Below are positions 1-8,622 of a stretch of 32,180 bases of DNA, piece by piece. Position numbers and translations under genes: made by a program. The stretch lies in assembly GCA_963205445.1 (NCBI GenBank), contig CAUJJG010000031.1, forward strand, positions 1 through 32,180, written 5' to 3'. Numbering within the stretch: the stretch's first letter is position 1; each line of letters opens with the position of its first letter. Source of the stretch: Pseudomonadota bacterium (lineage in GTDB: Bacteria; Pseudomonadota; Gammaproteobacteria; Xanthomonadales; Xanthomonadaceae). The notes under the pieces were generated by a model, which worked only from the letters and a program-made list of their open reading frames with translations, was not told where the DNA came from and searched no databases.

Positions 1-390
1 CCCGAGGCGCTGATGCAGCTGGCACGCCTGTACTGGTACACGGTGGAATTCGGCCTGATCCGCCAGCCAGATGGCCTGCGCATCTACGGCGCCGGCATCG
101 TCAGCAGCAAGGGCGAATCGATCCATTGCCTGGAATCGGACGCACCCAACCGTGTCGACTTCGACCTCGAACGCGTCATGCGCACCCGCTACCGCATCGA
201 TACCTTCCAGAAAACCTATTTCGTGATCGACAGCTTCGACCAGCTGATCGCAGCCACCCAGCCGGACTTCAACCCGATCTATGCCCGCCTGGCAAAACAG
301 GACACCATCCCCGCCGGCATGCTGCTGGCCAGCGATACCGTGCTTCACCGCGGAAACGGCGAAGGCTGGGCCAGCGACGGGGATGTCTGA
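1..390 (+). CDS. phhA: Phenylalanine 4-monooxygenase, C-terminal part (5' end outside window)
   Basis: This is the last 129 codons of a tetrahydrobiopterin-dependent aromatic amino acid hydroxylase, which converts phenylalanine to tyrosine. The reading frame is open from base 1, so the gene begins upstream. The visible part starts near the [14 protein letters not shown] segment; in bacterial phenylalanine hydroxylases the Glu of this segment is the third ligand of the catalytic non-haem iron, and the two His ligands would lie upstream of the window. The YGAGIVSS segment that follows is also typical of the family. The C-terminus is short, with no tetramerisation tail, as expected for the monomeric bacterial type. 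It is followed after 52 bp by fbp on the same strand. The family assignment is firm; phhA is the usual bacterial symbol. Confidence 0.9.
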   Translation, partial: PEALMQLARLYWYTVEFGLIRQPDGLRIYGAGIVSSKGESIHCLESDAPNRVDFDLERVMRTRYRIDTFQKTYFVIDSFDQLIAATQPDFNPIYARLAKQDTIPAGMLLASDTVLHRGNGEGWASDGDV

Positions 391-442
391 TCCGCAGGGC
401 CCTGCCATCGGCGACAATATCGGTCTGCACAAAGGACCTGCC

Positions 443-1474
443 ATGACCGCCCCCCACATATCGCTGACCCATTTCCTGATCGACGAAGAACGCGCCGGCC
501 GCATCAATGCCGATCTGCGCCTGCTGGTGGAGGTGGTGGCCCGCGCCTGCAAGCGGATTTCCATTGCCGTGGGCAAGGGCGCACTGGGGGGGGTGCTGGG
601 CGACGCCGGTGAAGCCGGGCAGGCCAGCATCAACGTGCAGGGCGAGGCGCAGAAGAAGCTCGACGTGCTCAGCAACGAGATCCTGCTGGAAGCCAATGCC
701 TGGGGCGGTCACCTGGCCGGGCTGGCCTCGGAGGAAATGGACACTTCGCAGCCGATCCCGGACAAATATCCGCAGGGGAACTACCTGCTGCTGTTCGATC
801 CGCTGGACGGCAGCTCCAATATCGACGTCAACATCTCGGTGGGCACCATCTTCTCGGTACTGCGCTGCCCGGAGGGCGTGGTCTCGCCGACCGATGCCGA
901 TTTCCTGCAGCCGGGCACCGCCCAGGTGGCGGCCGGCTACTGCACCTACGGGCCCAGCACCATGCTGGTGCTGACCGTGGGCAGCGGCACCCACGCCTTC
1001 ACCCTCGATCGCGAGGTCGGCAGCTTCGTGCTGACCACCCGCGGCATGCGGATTCCGGAAGAAACCAAGGAATTCGCGGTCAACATGTCCAACCAGCGCT
1101 TCTGGGAAGCGCCGATGCAGGCCTATGTGGGCGATCTGCTGGCCGGCAAGGAAGGGCCGCGCGGCAAGGACTTCAACATGCGCTGGGTGGCCTCGATGGT
1201 CGCCGACGTACACCGCATCCTGACCCGCGGCGGCATCTTCAGCTATCCACTGGACAGCAAATGCGCGGCAAAGGGCGGCAAGCTGCGGCTGATGTACGAG
1301 GCCAACCCGATGAGCTTCCTGGTCGAACAGGCCGGCGGTGCCGCCAGCACCGGACGCCAGCGCATGCTTGAGGTGCAGCCCAACGGGCTGCACCAGCGCG
1401 TGCCGGTGTTCCTGGGCAGCAAGGCCGAGGTGGAGGTCGCAGTCGGGTATCACCTGCGCCACGACGCGGCTTGA
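443..1474 (+). CDS. fbp: Fructose-1,6-bisphosphatase class I
   Basis: The product is a 343-residue class I FBPase, which hydrolyses fructose-1,6-bisphosphate to fructose-6-phosphate in gluconeogenesis. The metal-binding loop DPLDGSSN is at residues 119-126 and the acidic pair EE at 97-98. The substrate-binding C-terminal half ([11 protein letters not shown], then [14 protein letters not shown]) is complete. The frame is open further upstream, but the ATG at 443 is preceded by AAAGGA at good spacing and gives the usual N-terminus ([11 protein letters not shown]). An earlier start would overlap phhA. A run of eight G bases at 586-593 encodes part of the normal GALGGVLG segment, so the frame is intact. 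A possible -10 (GACAAT, 413-418) precedes it. Confidence 0.96.
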   Translation: MTAPHISLTHFLIDEERAGRINADLRLLVEVVARACKRISIAVGKGALGGVLGDAGEAGQASINVQGEAQKKLDVLSNEILLEANAWGGHLAGLASEEMDTSQPIPDKYPQGNYLLLFDPLDGSSNIDVNISVGTIFSVLRCPEGVVSPTDADFLQPGTAQVAAGYCTYGPSTMLVLTVGSGTHAFTLDREVGSFVLTTRGMRIPEETKEFAVNMSNQRFWEAPMQAYVGDLLAGKEGPRGKDFNMRWVASMVADVHRILTRGGIFSYPLDSKCAAKGGKLRLMYEANPMSFLVEQAGGAASTGRQRMLEVQPNGLHQRVPVFLGSKAEVEVAVGYHLRHDAA

Positions 1475-1578
1475 ATCCAAGCGCGGGCAAACGCAAGCAC
1501 TGCAGGCAGAACGCTTGCTGTGCTCGCCATTCCGCCCCGTGATGCGGCAAACGTCGTCATTTTGGGCAGAATGGGCCC

Positions 1579-3393
1579 ATGGCTCTTGATCCCCACCTCT
1601 GGCCCCAACTCGCCTTCGGTTTGATCCTGATGGGCGGGCTGTACCTGTTCGTCACGGAAAAGCTGCGCGTCGATGTCACCGCGATGCTGATTCTGCTGGC
1701 GCTGGTGCTCACCGGCGTGCTGGACGGCAAGCAGGCCCTGTCGGGGTTTTCCAGCGAACCGGCCATCATCGTGGCCGCCGTGTTCGTGATCTCCGGCGCG
1801 CTCGGGGCCACCGGCATCAGCGAACGGCTGGGCAAGTGGATGGAACGTGCTTCCGGCAACCACGAATGGCGCACGATCGCCGTCGTGATGCCACTGGTGG
1901 CGCTGCTGGCCTCGTTCACCCACCACGTGATGGTGACCGCGATGATGCTGCCGCTGCTGCTGCGGCATGCGCGCAACCGCCAGCTGCCGGCCTCGCGCCT
2001 GCTGATGCCGATGTCGCTGGCGGCGTCGCTGGGCACCACGTTGACCTTGTTCAGCGCGCCCGCCTTCCTGTTGGCCAACGACATGCTGGAGCGCGCGGGC
2101 AGCGAGGGTCTCGGCATTTTCTCCATCACCCCCATCGGCATCGCGCTGGTGGTGGTGGGTACCGCCTACATGCTGCTGACCCGTTGGCTGCTGCCCAAGC
2201 GCAGCGGCGAGCAGAACGACGCCGATTACCTGCGCCTGGACCGCTATCGCACCGAACTGGTGGTAGTGAAGGATGGGCACTGGTGCACCCGCACATTGGG
2301 CGAGTTGAACCGCTCCCTGGGTGAGCGCTTCCGCCTGATCGGCTGGCTGCGTGACGGTGTGCGCCGCGATGATCTCGGCACGTCCAGCCCCCTGCTGGCC
2401 GGTGACGTGCTGCTGGTGGAAGCGGCGGCCGACGAGCTGCTGTCCTTGCACGACGACAGCGGGCTGGACCTCAACGCCATCACCCGCTTCGGCCGCAACG
2501 TGGGCGCCGAAAGCAGTGCCCAGCTGGTACAGGCCGTGGTGGCACCCGGTTCGGAATTCATCGGCCACAGCATCCGCGAACTGGATTTCGCGCGGCGCTT
2601 CCACACCATCATCGCCGGCCTGTGGCGCCGCGGCGAAGACATGGCCGACCGCCTGTCCGACGCCCGCCTGCGCGAGGGTGACCTGCTGGTGCTCTGGGGG
2701 CATCCGTCGCGCTTTGCGGAATTGGCTGCGCACCACGGCTTCCTGATGCTGGTTCCCTTCTCCGGCCAGGCCAAGCGCCGCTTGCGTGCACCGCTGGCCC
2801 TGGCCCTGCTGGGCCTGACCATCCTGGCCGCCGCCACCGAGTGGATCTCGCCTCCGCTGGCCTTCCTGTTCGGGGCCGTGGCCATGGTCGCCACCCGTTG
2901 CATCGACGTCGAACAAGCCTACCGCAGCATCGACTTGCGCATTTTCGTCATGATTGCCGGTGTGATCCCGCTGGGCATTGCGATGGAACAGACCGGCACC
3001 GCCGCCCTGCTGGCGCAAGGCCTGTCACACTTGATTGCGCATTGGCCGCCACTGGCCATCTTGCTGGTGATGTTCTCGGTGGCCGCCCTGTTGACACAGG
3101 TGATGAGCGATGCCGCCACCACCGCGCTGCTGGGCCCCATCTCCATCGCCACTGCCCAAGTGTTGGATCTGCCGCCTGCACCTTTCGTGGTCTGCACGGC
3201 TCTGGGCGCGGTGGTTGCCTTCCTGACCCCCATCGGCCACCACGGCAATTTGCTGATCCTGCAGCCGGGGCAATACCGGTTCGGCGATTTCCTCCGTGTT
3301 GGCCTGCCGCTGACGGTCCTGATTGGACTGGTGAGTGCCTGGATGGCACGCTGGCTGTGGATGGGGGGGCCGCTGCTGCCGCAGTTAGGCTGA
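1579..3393 (+). CDS. SLC13 (DASS)-type anion/Na+ symporter with two RCK_C (TrkA-C) domains
   Basis: The product is a 604-residue inner-membrane transporter. The N-terminal third is a set of hydrophobic helices (about residues 5-205). A soluble insert of about 200 residues carries two RCK_C/TrkA-C-like modules (about 220-290 and 305-390; GDVLLVEAAADE and GDLLVLWG are their characteristic strands). A second helical bundle (about 405-600) contains the family motif region SDAATTALLGP and LTPIGHHGNLL. This architecture is that of SLC13 permeases annotated for sulfate, citrate or other divalent anions; the substrate cannot be read from the sequence. No clear Shine-Dalgarno precedes the ATG. A CAGAAT hexamer ends six bases before it, so a leaderless start is possible. 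cls follows 40 bp downstream. Confidence 0.9.
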   Translation: MALDPHLWPQLAFGLILMGGLYLFVTEKLRVDVTAMLILLALVLTGVLDGKQALSGFSSEPAIIVAAVFVISGALGATGISERLGKWMERASGNHEWRTIAVVMPLVALLASFTHHVMVTAMMLPLLLRHARNRQLPASRLLMPMSLAASLGTTLTLFSAPAFLLANDMLERAGSEGLGIFSITPIGIALVVVGTAYMLLTRWLLPKRSGEQNDADYLRLDRYRTELVVVKDGHWCTRTLGELNRSLGERFRLIGWLRDGVRRDDLGTSSPLLAGDVLLVEAAADELLSLHDDSGLDLNAITRFGRNVGAESSAQLVQAVVAPGSEFIGHSIRELDFARRFHTIIAGLWRRGEDMADRLSDARLREGDLLVLWGHPSRFAELAAHHGFLMLVPFSGQAKRRLRAPLALALLGLTILAAATEWISPPLAFLFGAVAMVATRCIDVEQAYRSIDLRIFVMIAGVIPLGIAMEQTGTAALLAQGLSHLIAHWPPLAILLVMFSVAALLTQVMSDAATTALLGPISIATAQVLDLPPAPFVVCTALGAVVAFLTPIGHHGNLLILQPGQYRFGDFLRVGLPLTVLIGLVSAWMARWLWMGGPLLPQLG

Positions 3394-3433
3394 ACCGCCT
3401 CGGGGCCCGTCTGCGCACAGTGAGGGAGAAGGG

Positions 3434-4879
3434 ATGGCGGACGTCATCTGGCAGGCTTGGAACAGCATCTGGAGCATTCCCCACATCCACACCTGGCTGG
3501 GTCTGGGTTGGGCGCTGTACCTGCTGTGGCTGGGCGGCTGGATCGTCCTGCAGAAACGCGAACCCGTCGCAACGCTGAGCTGGTTGATCAGCCTCGCTGC
3601 CCTGCCCTACCTAGGTTTCTTCATTTACTACATCTTTGGGCCGCAGCGGCTGGTACGCCATCGGGCACGGCGAGAACGCCGGCATGTGTCACTCCCGCCC
3701 GATGCCTCGCCGCTGGGGCGCACGGTGCAGGAATTGCGCACCCTGGCGCAGGCCACCACCGGGCTGGCGCCGTCCACGGCCTGCGACGTCCGATTGCTGG
3801 TCGACGGCTGCAGCAAATACCCGGCCCTGCTGGATGCCATCGCCCACGCGTGCCATCACGTGCATCTGGAGTACTACATCTTCGAGCCTGACCATACCGG
3901 GCGCGCCCTCGTCGAAGTCTTGGCCGAGCGGGCTCGTGCCGGCGTCGCCGTACGGCTGCTGCTGGATGCGGTGGGCTCCAAACGCGCCGCCCGGAGCGGG
4001 TTGTTCCAACCCTTGCTGGCGGCGGGTGGCGCACTGGCCTGGTTTCACCCGCCGCGGCTGTGGCTGCCTTGGCGCCGACCGCTGGTAAACCTGCGAACAC
4101 ATCGCAAGATCGTGGTGGTCGATGGCCACATCGGCTTCATCGGCGGCATCAATCTGACCGATGAAGAAGATCCGAGGCTGCGTCCGGACGCCTACCGCGA
4201 CTTGCACCTGCGCATCGAAGGCGATGCGGTTCGCAAGCTGCAGGACGTATTCGTGGATGACTGGGCCTATGCCACCGGCGACAAGCGGTTCCTCAGGGAC
4301 GTGGCTTGCCAAATGCCGCCCCCCTGTCCTGGCAAAGTGAAGGTCCAACTCCTCACCTCCGGGCCGGACTCGCCCTGGGAAGCCATCCACCGGCTGCATG
4401 TGGCCGCCATCCATGCCGCCGAAACTCGCGTCTGGCTGGCCAGCCCGTATTTCGTCCCCGGTGAAGCAGCCATGATGGCGCTGACCTCCGCGGCGCTGGG
4501 CGGGCTGGACGTTCGCCTGCTGGTGCCGTGCATGAGCGACAGCCGGTTGGTGACGTGGTGCGTGCGCTCTTTTTACGACGAGCTGCTGGCAGCCGGCGTC
4601 AAGATCCACGAATACGGCCCACGCATGCTGCACAGCAAGGCCCTGCTGGTGGACGACCACCTGGCGATCATCGGCAGCGCCAATTTCGACCACCGCAGTT
4701 TTCGGCTGAACTTCGAAGCCTCGCTGCTGATCGACGATCACGACATCGCTGCCCAGCTGGACAGTCTGCTTGACCATGAATTCCGGCAATCGTCCCCAGT
4801 CACCTCAGCACGGCCGCGCCCCCTGCTCACCGCACGCCTGCCGGAAGCCATCGCACGCCTGTTTGCACCCCTGCTTTGA
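3434..4879 (+). CDS. cls: Cardiolipin synthase (phospholipase D family)
   Basis: The product is a 481-residue membrane-bound phospholipase-D-superfamily enzyme that condenses two phosphatidylglycerol molecules to cardiolipin and glycerol. Two N-terminal hydrophobic helices (about 21-40 and 48-68, the PLDc_N region) anchor it in the inner membrane. Both catalytic HKD motifs are intact: H223-x-K225-x4-D230 followed by GGIN, and H400-x-K402-x4-D407 followed by GSANFDHRSF. The length matches ClsA-type enzymes (about 480 residues). The ATG has a strong upstream purine-rich site (AGGGAGAAGGG), which supports this start. The gene probably shares a transcript with the SLC13 transporter upstream. Confidence 0.94.
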   Translation: MADVIWQAWNSIWSIPHIHTWLGLGWALYLLWLGGWIVLQKREPVATLSWLISLAALPYLGFFIYYIFGPQRLVRHRARRERRHVSLPPDASPLGRTVQELRTLAQATTGLAPSTACDVRLLVDGCSKYPALLDAIAHACHHVHLEYYIFEPDHTGRALVEVLAERARAGVAVRLLLDAVGSKRAARSGLFQPLLAAGGALAWFHPPRLWLPWRRPLVNLRTHRKIVVVDGHIGFIGGINLTDEEDPRLRPDAYRDLHLRIEGDAVRKLQDVFVDDWAYATGDKRFLRDVACQMPPPCPGKVKVQLLTSGPDSPWEAIHRLHVAAIHAAETRVWLASPYFVPGEAAMMALTSAALGGLDVRLLVPCMSDSRLVTWCVRSFYDELLAAGVKIHEYGPRMLHSKALLVDDHLAIIGSANFDHRSFRLNFEASLLIDDHDIAAQLDSLLDHEFRQSSPVTSARPRPLLTARLPEAIARLFAPLL

Positions 4880-4905
4880 GCGCACTCCTTCCCTTCACCG
4901 CGGCG

Positions 4906-4911
4906 TACACT
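4906..4911 (+). promoter_or_regulatory. Possible -10 element for the small membrane protein gene
   Basis: TACACT lies 26 bases before the ATG at 4938. No convincing -35 is visible. The same GTACACTG context occurs before the lipoprotein gene at 29563, which is the only additional support. Confidence 0.3.
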
Positions 4912-4937
4912 GCCGCATCCAACCCGGAGCCCCCTGC

Positions 4938-5186
4938 ATGCACTGGTTGTTCCTTCTCCTCGCCTTCGCCGCGATGGCCTTCGCCTTCATGACCACCTCC
5001 ACCGCCATTCTGGCCGGCTGCCTGTTGGCGGCATTGGTACTCTTCCTGCTTTGGATCATGGGGATGTACCAAGCCCGGGTGGCCGGGGCCTCCCGTGATG
5101 CCACCACCATGCTCGATCCCGTCGAAATGCGCCGGCTGCGCGAACAGGCCGAGGCCCGCAAGGCCGACGAAACGCTGGAGCCCTGA
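4938..5186 (+). CDS. Small two-helix membrane protein, function unknown
   Basis: The product is 82 residues. Two hydrophobic helices (about residues 1-18 and 21-46) are separated by a very short turn and followed by a charged cytoplasmic-looking tail (residues 50-82, with [14 protein letters not shown]). The frame is open upstream to 4770, but that would overlap the end of cls and give a non-hydrophobic leader. The ATG at 4938, after a CGGAG site, gives a typical membrane-protein start. It lies 11 bp before pdxJ and is probably cotranscribed with it. I recognise no family motif. Confidence 0.75.
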   Translation: MHWLFLLLAFAAMAFAFMTTSTAILAGCLLAALVLFLLWIMGMYQARVAGASRDATTMLDPVEMRRLREQAEARKADETLEP

Positions 5187-5197
5187 CGGCCGCCCAT

Positions 5198-5965
5198 ATG
5201 ACCGCACTCAGCGTCAACCTCAACAAGATCGCCGTGCTGCGCAACTCACGAGGCGGCAATGCGCCCGATATCCTCCGCGCCGCCACCGTTTGCCTGAACG
5301 CCGGGGCCCACGGCCTCACCGTGCACCCCCGGCCGGATGCCAGGCACATACGCGAAGACGATGTCCACGTGCTGGCCGCGTTGTGCAACCAACGTGGCGT
5401 CGAATTCAACATCGAGGGGAATCCCTTCGCACCGCCCAGAGCCGGCTACCCCGGCCTGCTGGCCTTGTGCGAAGCCGTTCGGCCTGCGCAGGTCACGCTG
5501 GTGCCGGATGGTGACGGCCAATTGACCTCCGACCATGGCTTTGATTTTCGCAGTGATGGCGAGCGCCTGCGCCCGGTGATTGCTGCCTTTCGTGCCCTTG
5601 GGGCACGCGTCAGCGTCTTCGTGGATGTCGGTGACCCCTTCGTCAGCCTCGCTGCCGAACTCGGTGCCCAGCGCGTTGAACTGTATACCGGCCCATTTGC
5701 CGAGGCGTTTGCACAGCAGCTCGCAGGCCCGGTACTCGCCGCGGCTGCGTCAACCGCACGCCTCGCCCAATCCATCGGGCTTGCGGTCAACGCCGGCCAC
5801 GACCTCAATCAGGACAACCTTGGCCCGTTCCTGGCCCAAGTCCCTGGTGTTCAGGAAGTCTCCATCGGTCACGCGCTGATCGATGATGCCCTGTACGCCG
5901 GGCTGGACGCCACCGTCCGCGCCTATCGCCGGATCGTTGATGCAGCGGCAGGCGTGAACGCCTGA
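5198..5965 (+). CDS. pdxJ: Pyridoxine 5'-phosphate synthase
   Basis: The product is a 255-residue TIM-barrel enzyme that condenses 1-deoxy-D-xylulose 5-phosphate with 3-amino-2-oxopropyl phosphate to form pyridoxine 5'-phosphate, the last ring-closing step of DXP-dependent vitamin B6 synthesis. The N-terminal strand ([17 protein letters not shown]), the [13 protein letters not shown] segment with active-site His and Arg residues, FNIEGNP, and the C-terminal [10 protein letters not shown] and SIGHALI segments are all family hallmarks. The length is normal. It starts with ATG 11 bp after the small membrane protein gene. It converges on exbD2, with a terminator region between them. Confidence 0.96.
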   Translation: MTALSVNLNKIAVLRNSRGGNAPDILRAATVCLNAGAHGLTVHPRPDARHIREDDVHVLAALCNQRGVEFNIEGNPFAPPRAGYPGLLALCEAVRPAQVTLVPDGDGQLTSDHGFDFRSDGERLRPVIAAFRALGARVSVFVDVGDPFVSLAAELGAQRVELYTGPFAEAFAQQLAGPVLAAAASTARLAQSIGLAVNAGHDLNQDNLGPFLAQVPGVQEVSIGHALIDDALYAGLDATVRAYRRIVDAAAGVNA

Positions 5966-5977
5966 TTTAGTTGCTTC

Positions 5978-5999
5978 TTGTCGTGCTGGACCACGACAA
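5978..5999. other. Perfect inverted repeat immediately after pdxJ
   Basis: TTGTCGTG (5978-5985) and CACGACAA (5992-5999) are perfect 8-bp complements around a 6-base loop. There is no T-tract on the plus strand, so alone it is not a classic intrinsic terminator. It sits directly next to the terminator stem that follows and may protect the pdxJ 3' end or assist termination. Confidence 0.5.
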
Positions 6000-6028
6000 A
6001 AAAAACGCCGCCCAAGAGGGCGGCGTTT
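5998..6028 (-). terminator. Intrinsic terminator of the tonB-exb transcript (partly bidirectional)
   Basis: An 11-bp stem (AAACGCCGCCC at 6003-6013, GGGCGGCGTTT at 6018-6028) encloses the loop AAGA. Read on the minus strand it is followed by an unbroken run of eight U residues (A run at 5998-6005), the pattern of a strong rho-independent terminator 40 bp after the exbD2 stop codon. In the plus direction only three U residues follow, so pdxJ termination here would be weaker. Confidence 0.88.
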
Positions 6029-6068
6029 CGTCATCCACGACGTGCTCCGGAAACCGGAGCGGAAATAC

Positions 6069-6482
6069 TTATTTTTGGACGAAGCCAATCTTGATCATGT
6101 CGGCGTTCTTGGCCGCCACCAGCACGCGAGCCAGCACGCCGTATTCCGCCTGATCGTTGGTATCGATCTGCAACTCAGGCTGGTTGGTCGGGTCGCGCGC
6201 GACCTCTTCCTCCATCATGCGTTCCAATGCGTTGAGCGACGTCGGCGAATTGTTCCAGAACACCTGACCCGAGGAATCGATGCGCAATTCGATCGGATCC
6301 GGCGGTTCTTTCGGATTCTCCGGTGGCTTGTCCGTCTTTTGCGGCAAGTCCACATCGACCGGGATCGACTGGATCGGCATGGTCACCATGAAGATGATCA
6401 GCAGGACCAACATCACGTCCACCAGGGGCGTGACGTTGATTTCGGCCATTGCACCCTGGCTGGATTTCGCTGAAAAAGCCAT
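6069..6482 (-). CDS. exbD2: Biopolymer transporter ExbD (second copy, exbD2)
   Basis: The product is a 137-residue inner-membrane subunit of the TonB energy-transduction complex. The N-terminal segment [20 protein letters not shown] contains the single transmembrane helix with the essential proton-channel Asp (D22). A periplasmic domain of about 95 residues follows, with a Pro/Lys-rich linker ([12 protein letters not shown]). The ATG is preceded by AAGGAG at good spacing. It lies 12 bp after exbD1. A second ExbD downstream of exbD1 is known in Xanthomonas, where exbD2 is dispensable for iron uptake but needed for some plant interactions; that role is not shown by this sequence. Confidence 0.93.
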   Translation of the reverse strand: MAFSAKSSQGAMAEINVTPLVDVMLVLLIIFMVTMPIQSIPVDVDLPQKTDKPPENPKEPPDPIELRIDSSGQVFWNNSPTSLNALERMMEEEVARDPTNQPELQIDTNDQAEYGVLARVLVAAKNADMIKIGFVQK

Positions 6483-6494
6483 CGTGCGGTCTCC

Positions 6495-6923
6495 TTACTG
6501 ACCTTTCTTCGGCGGCGTGGTGACAAAGCCCACTTTGGCCATGCCCTGTGCCTGTGCGATCTTCACGATTTCGTTGACCATGCTGTAAGGCGTGGTCTTG
6601 TCACCGCGAATTTGCACCGGAGGCTGCGGGGTCTTCTGCGCCTCGACCGACAGTCGGCTTTCGATCGCCTGCTTGGTCGAGGGCTCGTCATTGAGGAACA
6701 GCGCCCCCGACTCGGTCACCGCGATGGTGACCGGCGGAATCTGCTGTTTCTTTTCCTCTTTCTTCTCGACCACCGCCTCCGGCAGCTGCACCTTGACCTT
6801 GTGGTTCATCAGTGGGGTGGTGATCATGAAGATGATCAGCATCACCAACATCACGTCCACCAGGGGCGTGACGTTGATTTCGGCCATTGGTGCGCCGTCT
6901 TCTTTACCGACACTTGCTCCCAT
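6495..6923 (-). CDS. exbD1: Biopolymer transporter ExbD (first copy, exbD1)
   Basis: The product is a 142-residue ExbD. The conserved [25 protein letters not shown] helix carries the channel Asp at position 23; the periplasmic part begins with a Lys/Glu-rich linker (VVEKKEEKKQQ) and ends with a typical VGFVTTP strand. GGAGG nine bases before the ATG supports the start. It is 38 bp downstream of exbB and 12 bp upstream of exbD2, so the genes form one operon. ExbB and ExbD form the proton-driven motor that energises TonB. Confidence 0.94.
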   Translation of the reverse strand: MGASVGKEDGAPMAEINVTPLVDVMLVMLIIFMITTPLMNHKVKVQLPEAVVEKKEEKKQQIPPVTIAVTESGALFLNDEPSTKQAIESRLSVEAQKTPQPPVQIRGDKTTPYSMVNEIVKIAQAQGMAKVGFVTTPPKKGQ

Positions 6924-6961
6924 GGTCAGGGGCCTCCGTCAGGATCAGTACGCAAGGAGGA

Positions 6962-7720
6962 TCAGTTCTTGCCGCCAGCTTCGCCAACGCGCGAGCCGGT
7001 GGCAAAGAAGTCGTGCAGGTCGTGCGCGAAGGTGTCGAACTGGTTGTTGGTCACGCGGTTGAAGCGCACGAAGGCGTTGTACGCCAGCAGCGCCGGGATC
7101 GCGGCGAACAGACCGATCGCGGTCATGATCAGCGCCTCACCCACCGGGCCGGCCACGGCCGAGATCGAAGCGTCACCCGAAGAACCGATTTTGATCAGGG
7201 CGTGGTAGATGCCCCACACGGTACCCAGCAGACCGACGAACGGCGCCGACGAACCCACGGTGGCCAACACGGTCAGACCGTCTTCCAGGCCCAGCGATTC
7301 ACGGGTCACGGCCTGACGCAGGGCGCGGTCCACGAACTCGGAGCGGTTCAGGGACTCGGCGAGACGCGAACCATCATGACGCTGGTGGTGCGCAGCCGCC
7401 TGGGCGGCGTCAAGGGCGATCTTGGAGAACGGCTCGGAACGCGGCTGCTCTTCCATGTAACGGATCGCATCCTGGGCGTTCTGGGTCTCCCAGAAAGTGT
7501 TGATCACGCGCTCGCCGCGACCGCGCAGACGCATGTTCTTCAGGGCGTTGATGATGATCCAGTACCAGGACATCACCGACATGATTGCCAGGGTCACGAA
7601 GACCACCCAGCCAACCGCGTCAAAGTTCTGGATCAGATGGTCGAAGCCCATCTGCTGCAGCGCGGCGGCGTTGTTGCCTCCGGCGGCGGCAGGTGCGGCA
7701 GCAGTCGATTCTTGCAACAT
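6962..7720 (-). CDS. exbB: ExbB proton channel subunit (MotA/TolQ/ExbB family)
   Basis: The product is a 252-residue inner-membrane protein. An Ala-rich N-terminal stretch (residues 1-22) precedes the first helix (about 37-57); a cytoplasmic domain (about 60-150) is followed by the hallmark ATVGSSAPFVGLLGTVWGIYHAL segment (second helix) and AVAGPVGEALIMTAIGLFAAIPALLAYN (third helix). Residues in these two helices form the pentameric ExbB pore around ExbD. The start is the ATG at 7718-7720 after AAAGGT. It is 78 bp downstream of tonB and heads the exbB-exbD1-exbD2 block. Confidence 0.96.
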   Translation of the reverse strand: MLQESTAAAPAAAGGNNAAALQQMGFDHLIQNFDAVGWVVFVTLAIMSVMSWYWIIINALKNMRLRGRGERVINTFWETQNAQDAIRYMEEQPRSEPFSKIALDAAQAAAHHQRHDGSRLAESLNRSEFVDRALRQAVTRESLGLEDGLTVLATVGSSAPFVGLLGTVWGIYHALIKIGSSGDASISAVAGPVGEALIMTAIGLFAAIPALLAYNAFVRFNRVTNNQFDTFAHDLHDFFATGSRVGEAGGKN

Positions 7721-7798
7721 ACGCTTACCTTTGGATGTCGTGGATGGAGTATTGCGAAAGGGTGGAACCAGGGGTACTGCAGGTGGAACGCGCTTGCA

Positions 7799-8470
7799 TT
7801 ACATCTTGAATTCGACCGGGACGCGCACCCGGCTGGCAACCTTCTGTCCGTTCTTGACTTCAGGGTTGAAGCGCCAGCGCTTGGCCGCAGTGATCGCTGC
7901 GCGATCCAAGTTGCGGTTGCCACTGGAACGTTCGACGGTGACGTCAATCACGCCACCGCTGGCATCAATGCTGACGATCAGGATCGTAGTGCCCTGCACA
8001 CCGCGGCGCATTTCTTCCGGCGGATACTTCGGTGGATTCATGGCGCGTGACGAAGGATCAACACCAGAACTCATGTCCGGCACAGCCGACGGCGGCGACG
8101 GCGGCGACGGCGGCGGTGCGGCGACGTCAACGGCACGCGACTCGCTCAGTACCACCGGCGGATCTTCCGGCGGCGGCGGGACCGGGCTGGGACGCGGCGG
8201 AGACAAAGTCTTCGGCGGCGTCAGCGGCTTGATCTCCTGCGGCGGCGGCGGGGGCGGCGGCGGGGGCGGCGGCGGCGGCGGTTCGATGAAGGTGACGCTT
8301 ACCACATCATCCTTTTCGACATCCTGCGGCGGCGGCGAAACCGGCGACAGCAACAACAGCAAGGCAGCCGCGTGCAACGCGATGGCGAAGCTGAAGCCAG
8401 CGATACGCGGCCAGTTCAACCCGACGTCGCGGTGGTCTTTCTTCTCGATGGTGGCGAGGTCTTCCGTCAT
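7799..8470 (-). CDS. tonB: TonB energy transducer
   Basis: The product is 223 residues from the ATG at 8470, which gives MTEDL; the frame also allows a TTG at 8503 that adds 11 residues. A single membrane helix (about 22-42) contains the conserved His (H33), with Ala rather than Ser four residues before it. A periplasmic proline-rich rod includes a run of about 14 Pro (64-77) and more PP-rich stretches. The C-terminal TonB domain (about 135-223) has the canonical YPPEEMRRGVQGTTILIVSID and AAKRWRFNP segments. It couples the ExbBD proton motor to outer-membrane TonB-dependent receptors. A sigma-70-like promoter and a palindromic leader lie upstream. Confidence 0.95.
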   Translation of the reverse strand: MTEDLATIEKKDHRDVGLNWPRIAGFSFAIALHAAALLLLLSPVSPPPQDVEKDDVVSVTFIEPPPPPPPPPPPPPPQEIKPLTPPKTLSPPRPSPVPPPPEDPPVVLSESRAVDVAAPPPSPPSPPSAVPDMSSGVDPSSRAMNPPKYPPEEMRRGVQGTTILIVSIDASGGVIDVTVERSSGNRNLDRAAITAAKRWRFNPEVKNGQKVASRVRVPVEFKM

Positions 8471-8519
8471 GCGCACGGCTCTGGAGTGAAGGACCCGGGT
8501 CAAAATGACCTGGGTGGGT

Positions 8520-8545
8520 TTCCTGCGTACTTGCAGTCGCAGGAA
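8520..8545. promoter_or_regulatory. Inverted repeat in the tonB leader
   Basis: TTCCTGCG (8520-8527) and CGCAGGAA (8538-8545) are perfect complements around a 10-base loop. They begin within a few bases of the predicted tonB transcription start. The repeat could be an operator over +1 or a 5' hairpin in the mRNA. It does not resemble an AT-rich Fur box. Confidence 0.5.
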
Positions 8546-8553
8546 TCTCCTAG

Positions 8554-8582
8554 TTTATACCAATCCGTTCGACTTGTTCCAA
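8554..8582 (-). promoter_or_regulatory. Predicted sigma-70 promoter of tonB-exbB-exbD1-exbD2
   Basis: On the minus strand, TTGGAA (complement of 8577-8582) and TATAAA (complement of 8554-8559) are separated by exactly 17 bases. The predicted start is near 8547, about 77 bases before the tonB ATG at 8470. The promoter lies between the TPR gene and tonB, so the TonB operon need not depend on read-through. Confidence 0.65.
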
Positions 8583-8622
8583 GTCCCGGAACTGTATTAG
8601 GCGCAAAAATGCGCAGGACGTC

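Noticed and set aside
586-593. Run of eight G in fbp as a phase-variable tract or frameshift
   Set aside because: The reading frame and the conserved GALGGVLG segment are intact; there is no sign of an alternative product.
1450-3018. Long minus-strand open frame (522 codons) opposite the SLC13 gene
   Set aside because: Its translation is rich in Gln, His, Gly and Arg without any recognisable domain, as expected from the complement of a GC-rich gene.
6887-8489. Plus-strand frames with Gly-rich repeats opposite exbB and tonB
   Set aside because: The glycine run is the complement of the TonB polyproline codons; there is no independent coding evidence.
8520-8582. Fur box at the tonB promoter
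   Set aside because: No 19-bp GATAATGATAATCATTATC-like site is visible; the palindrome present is GC-containing and unrelated.
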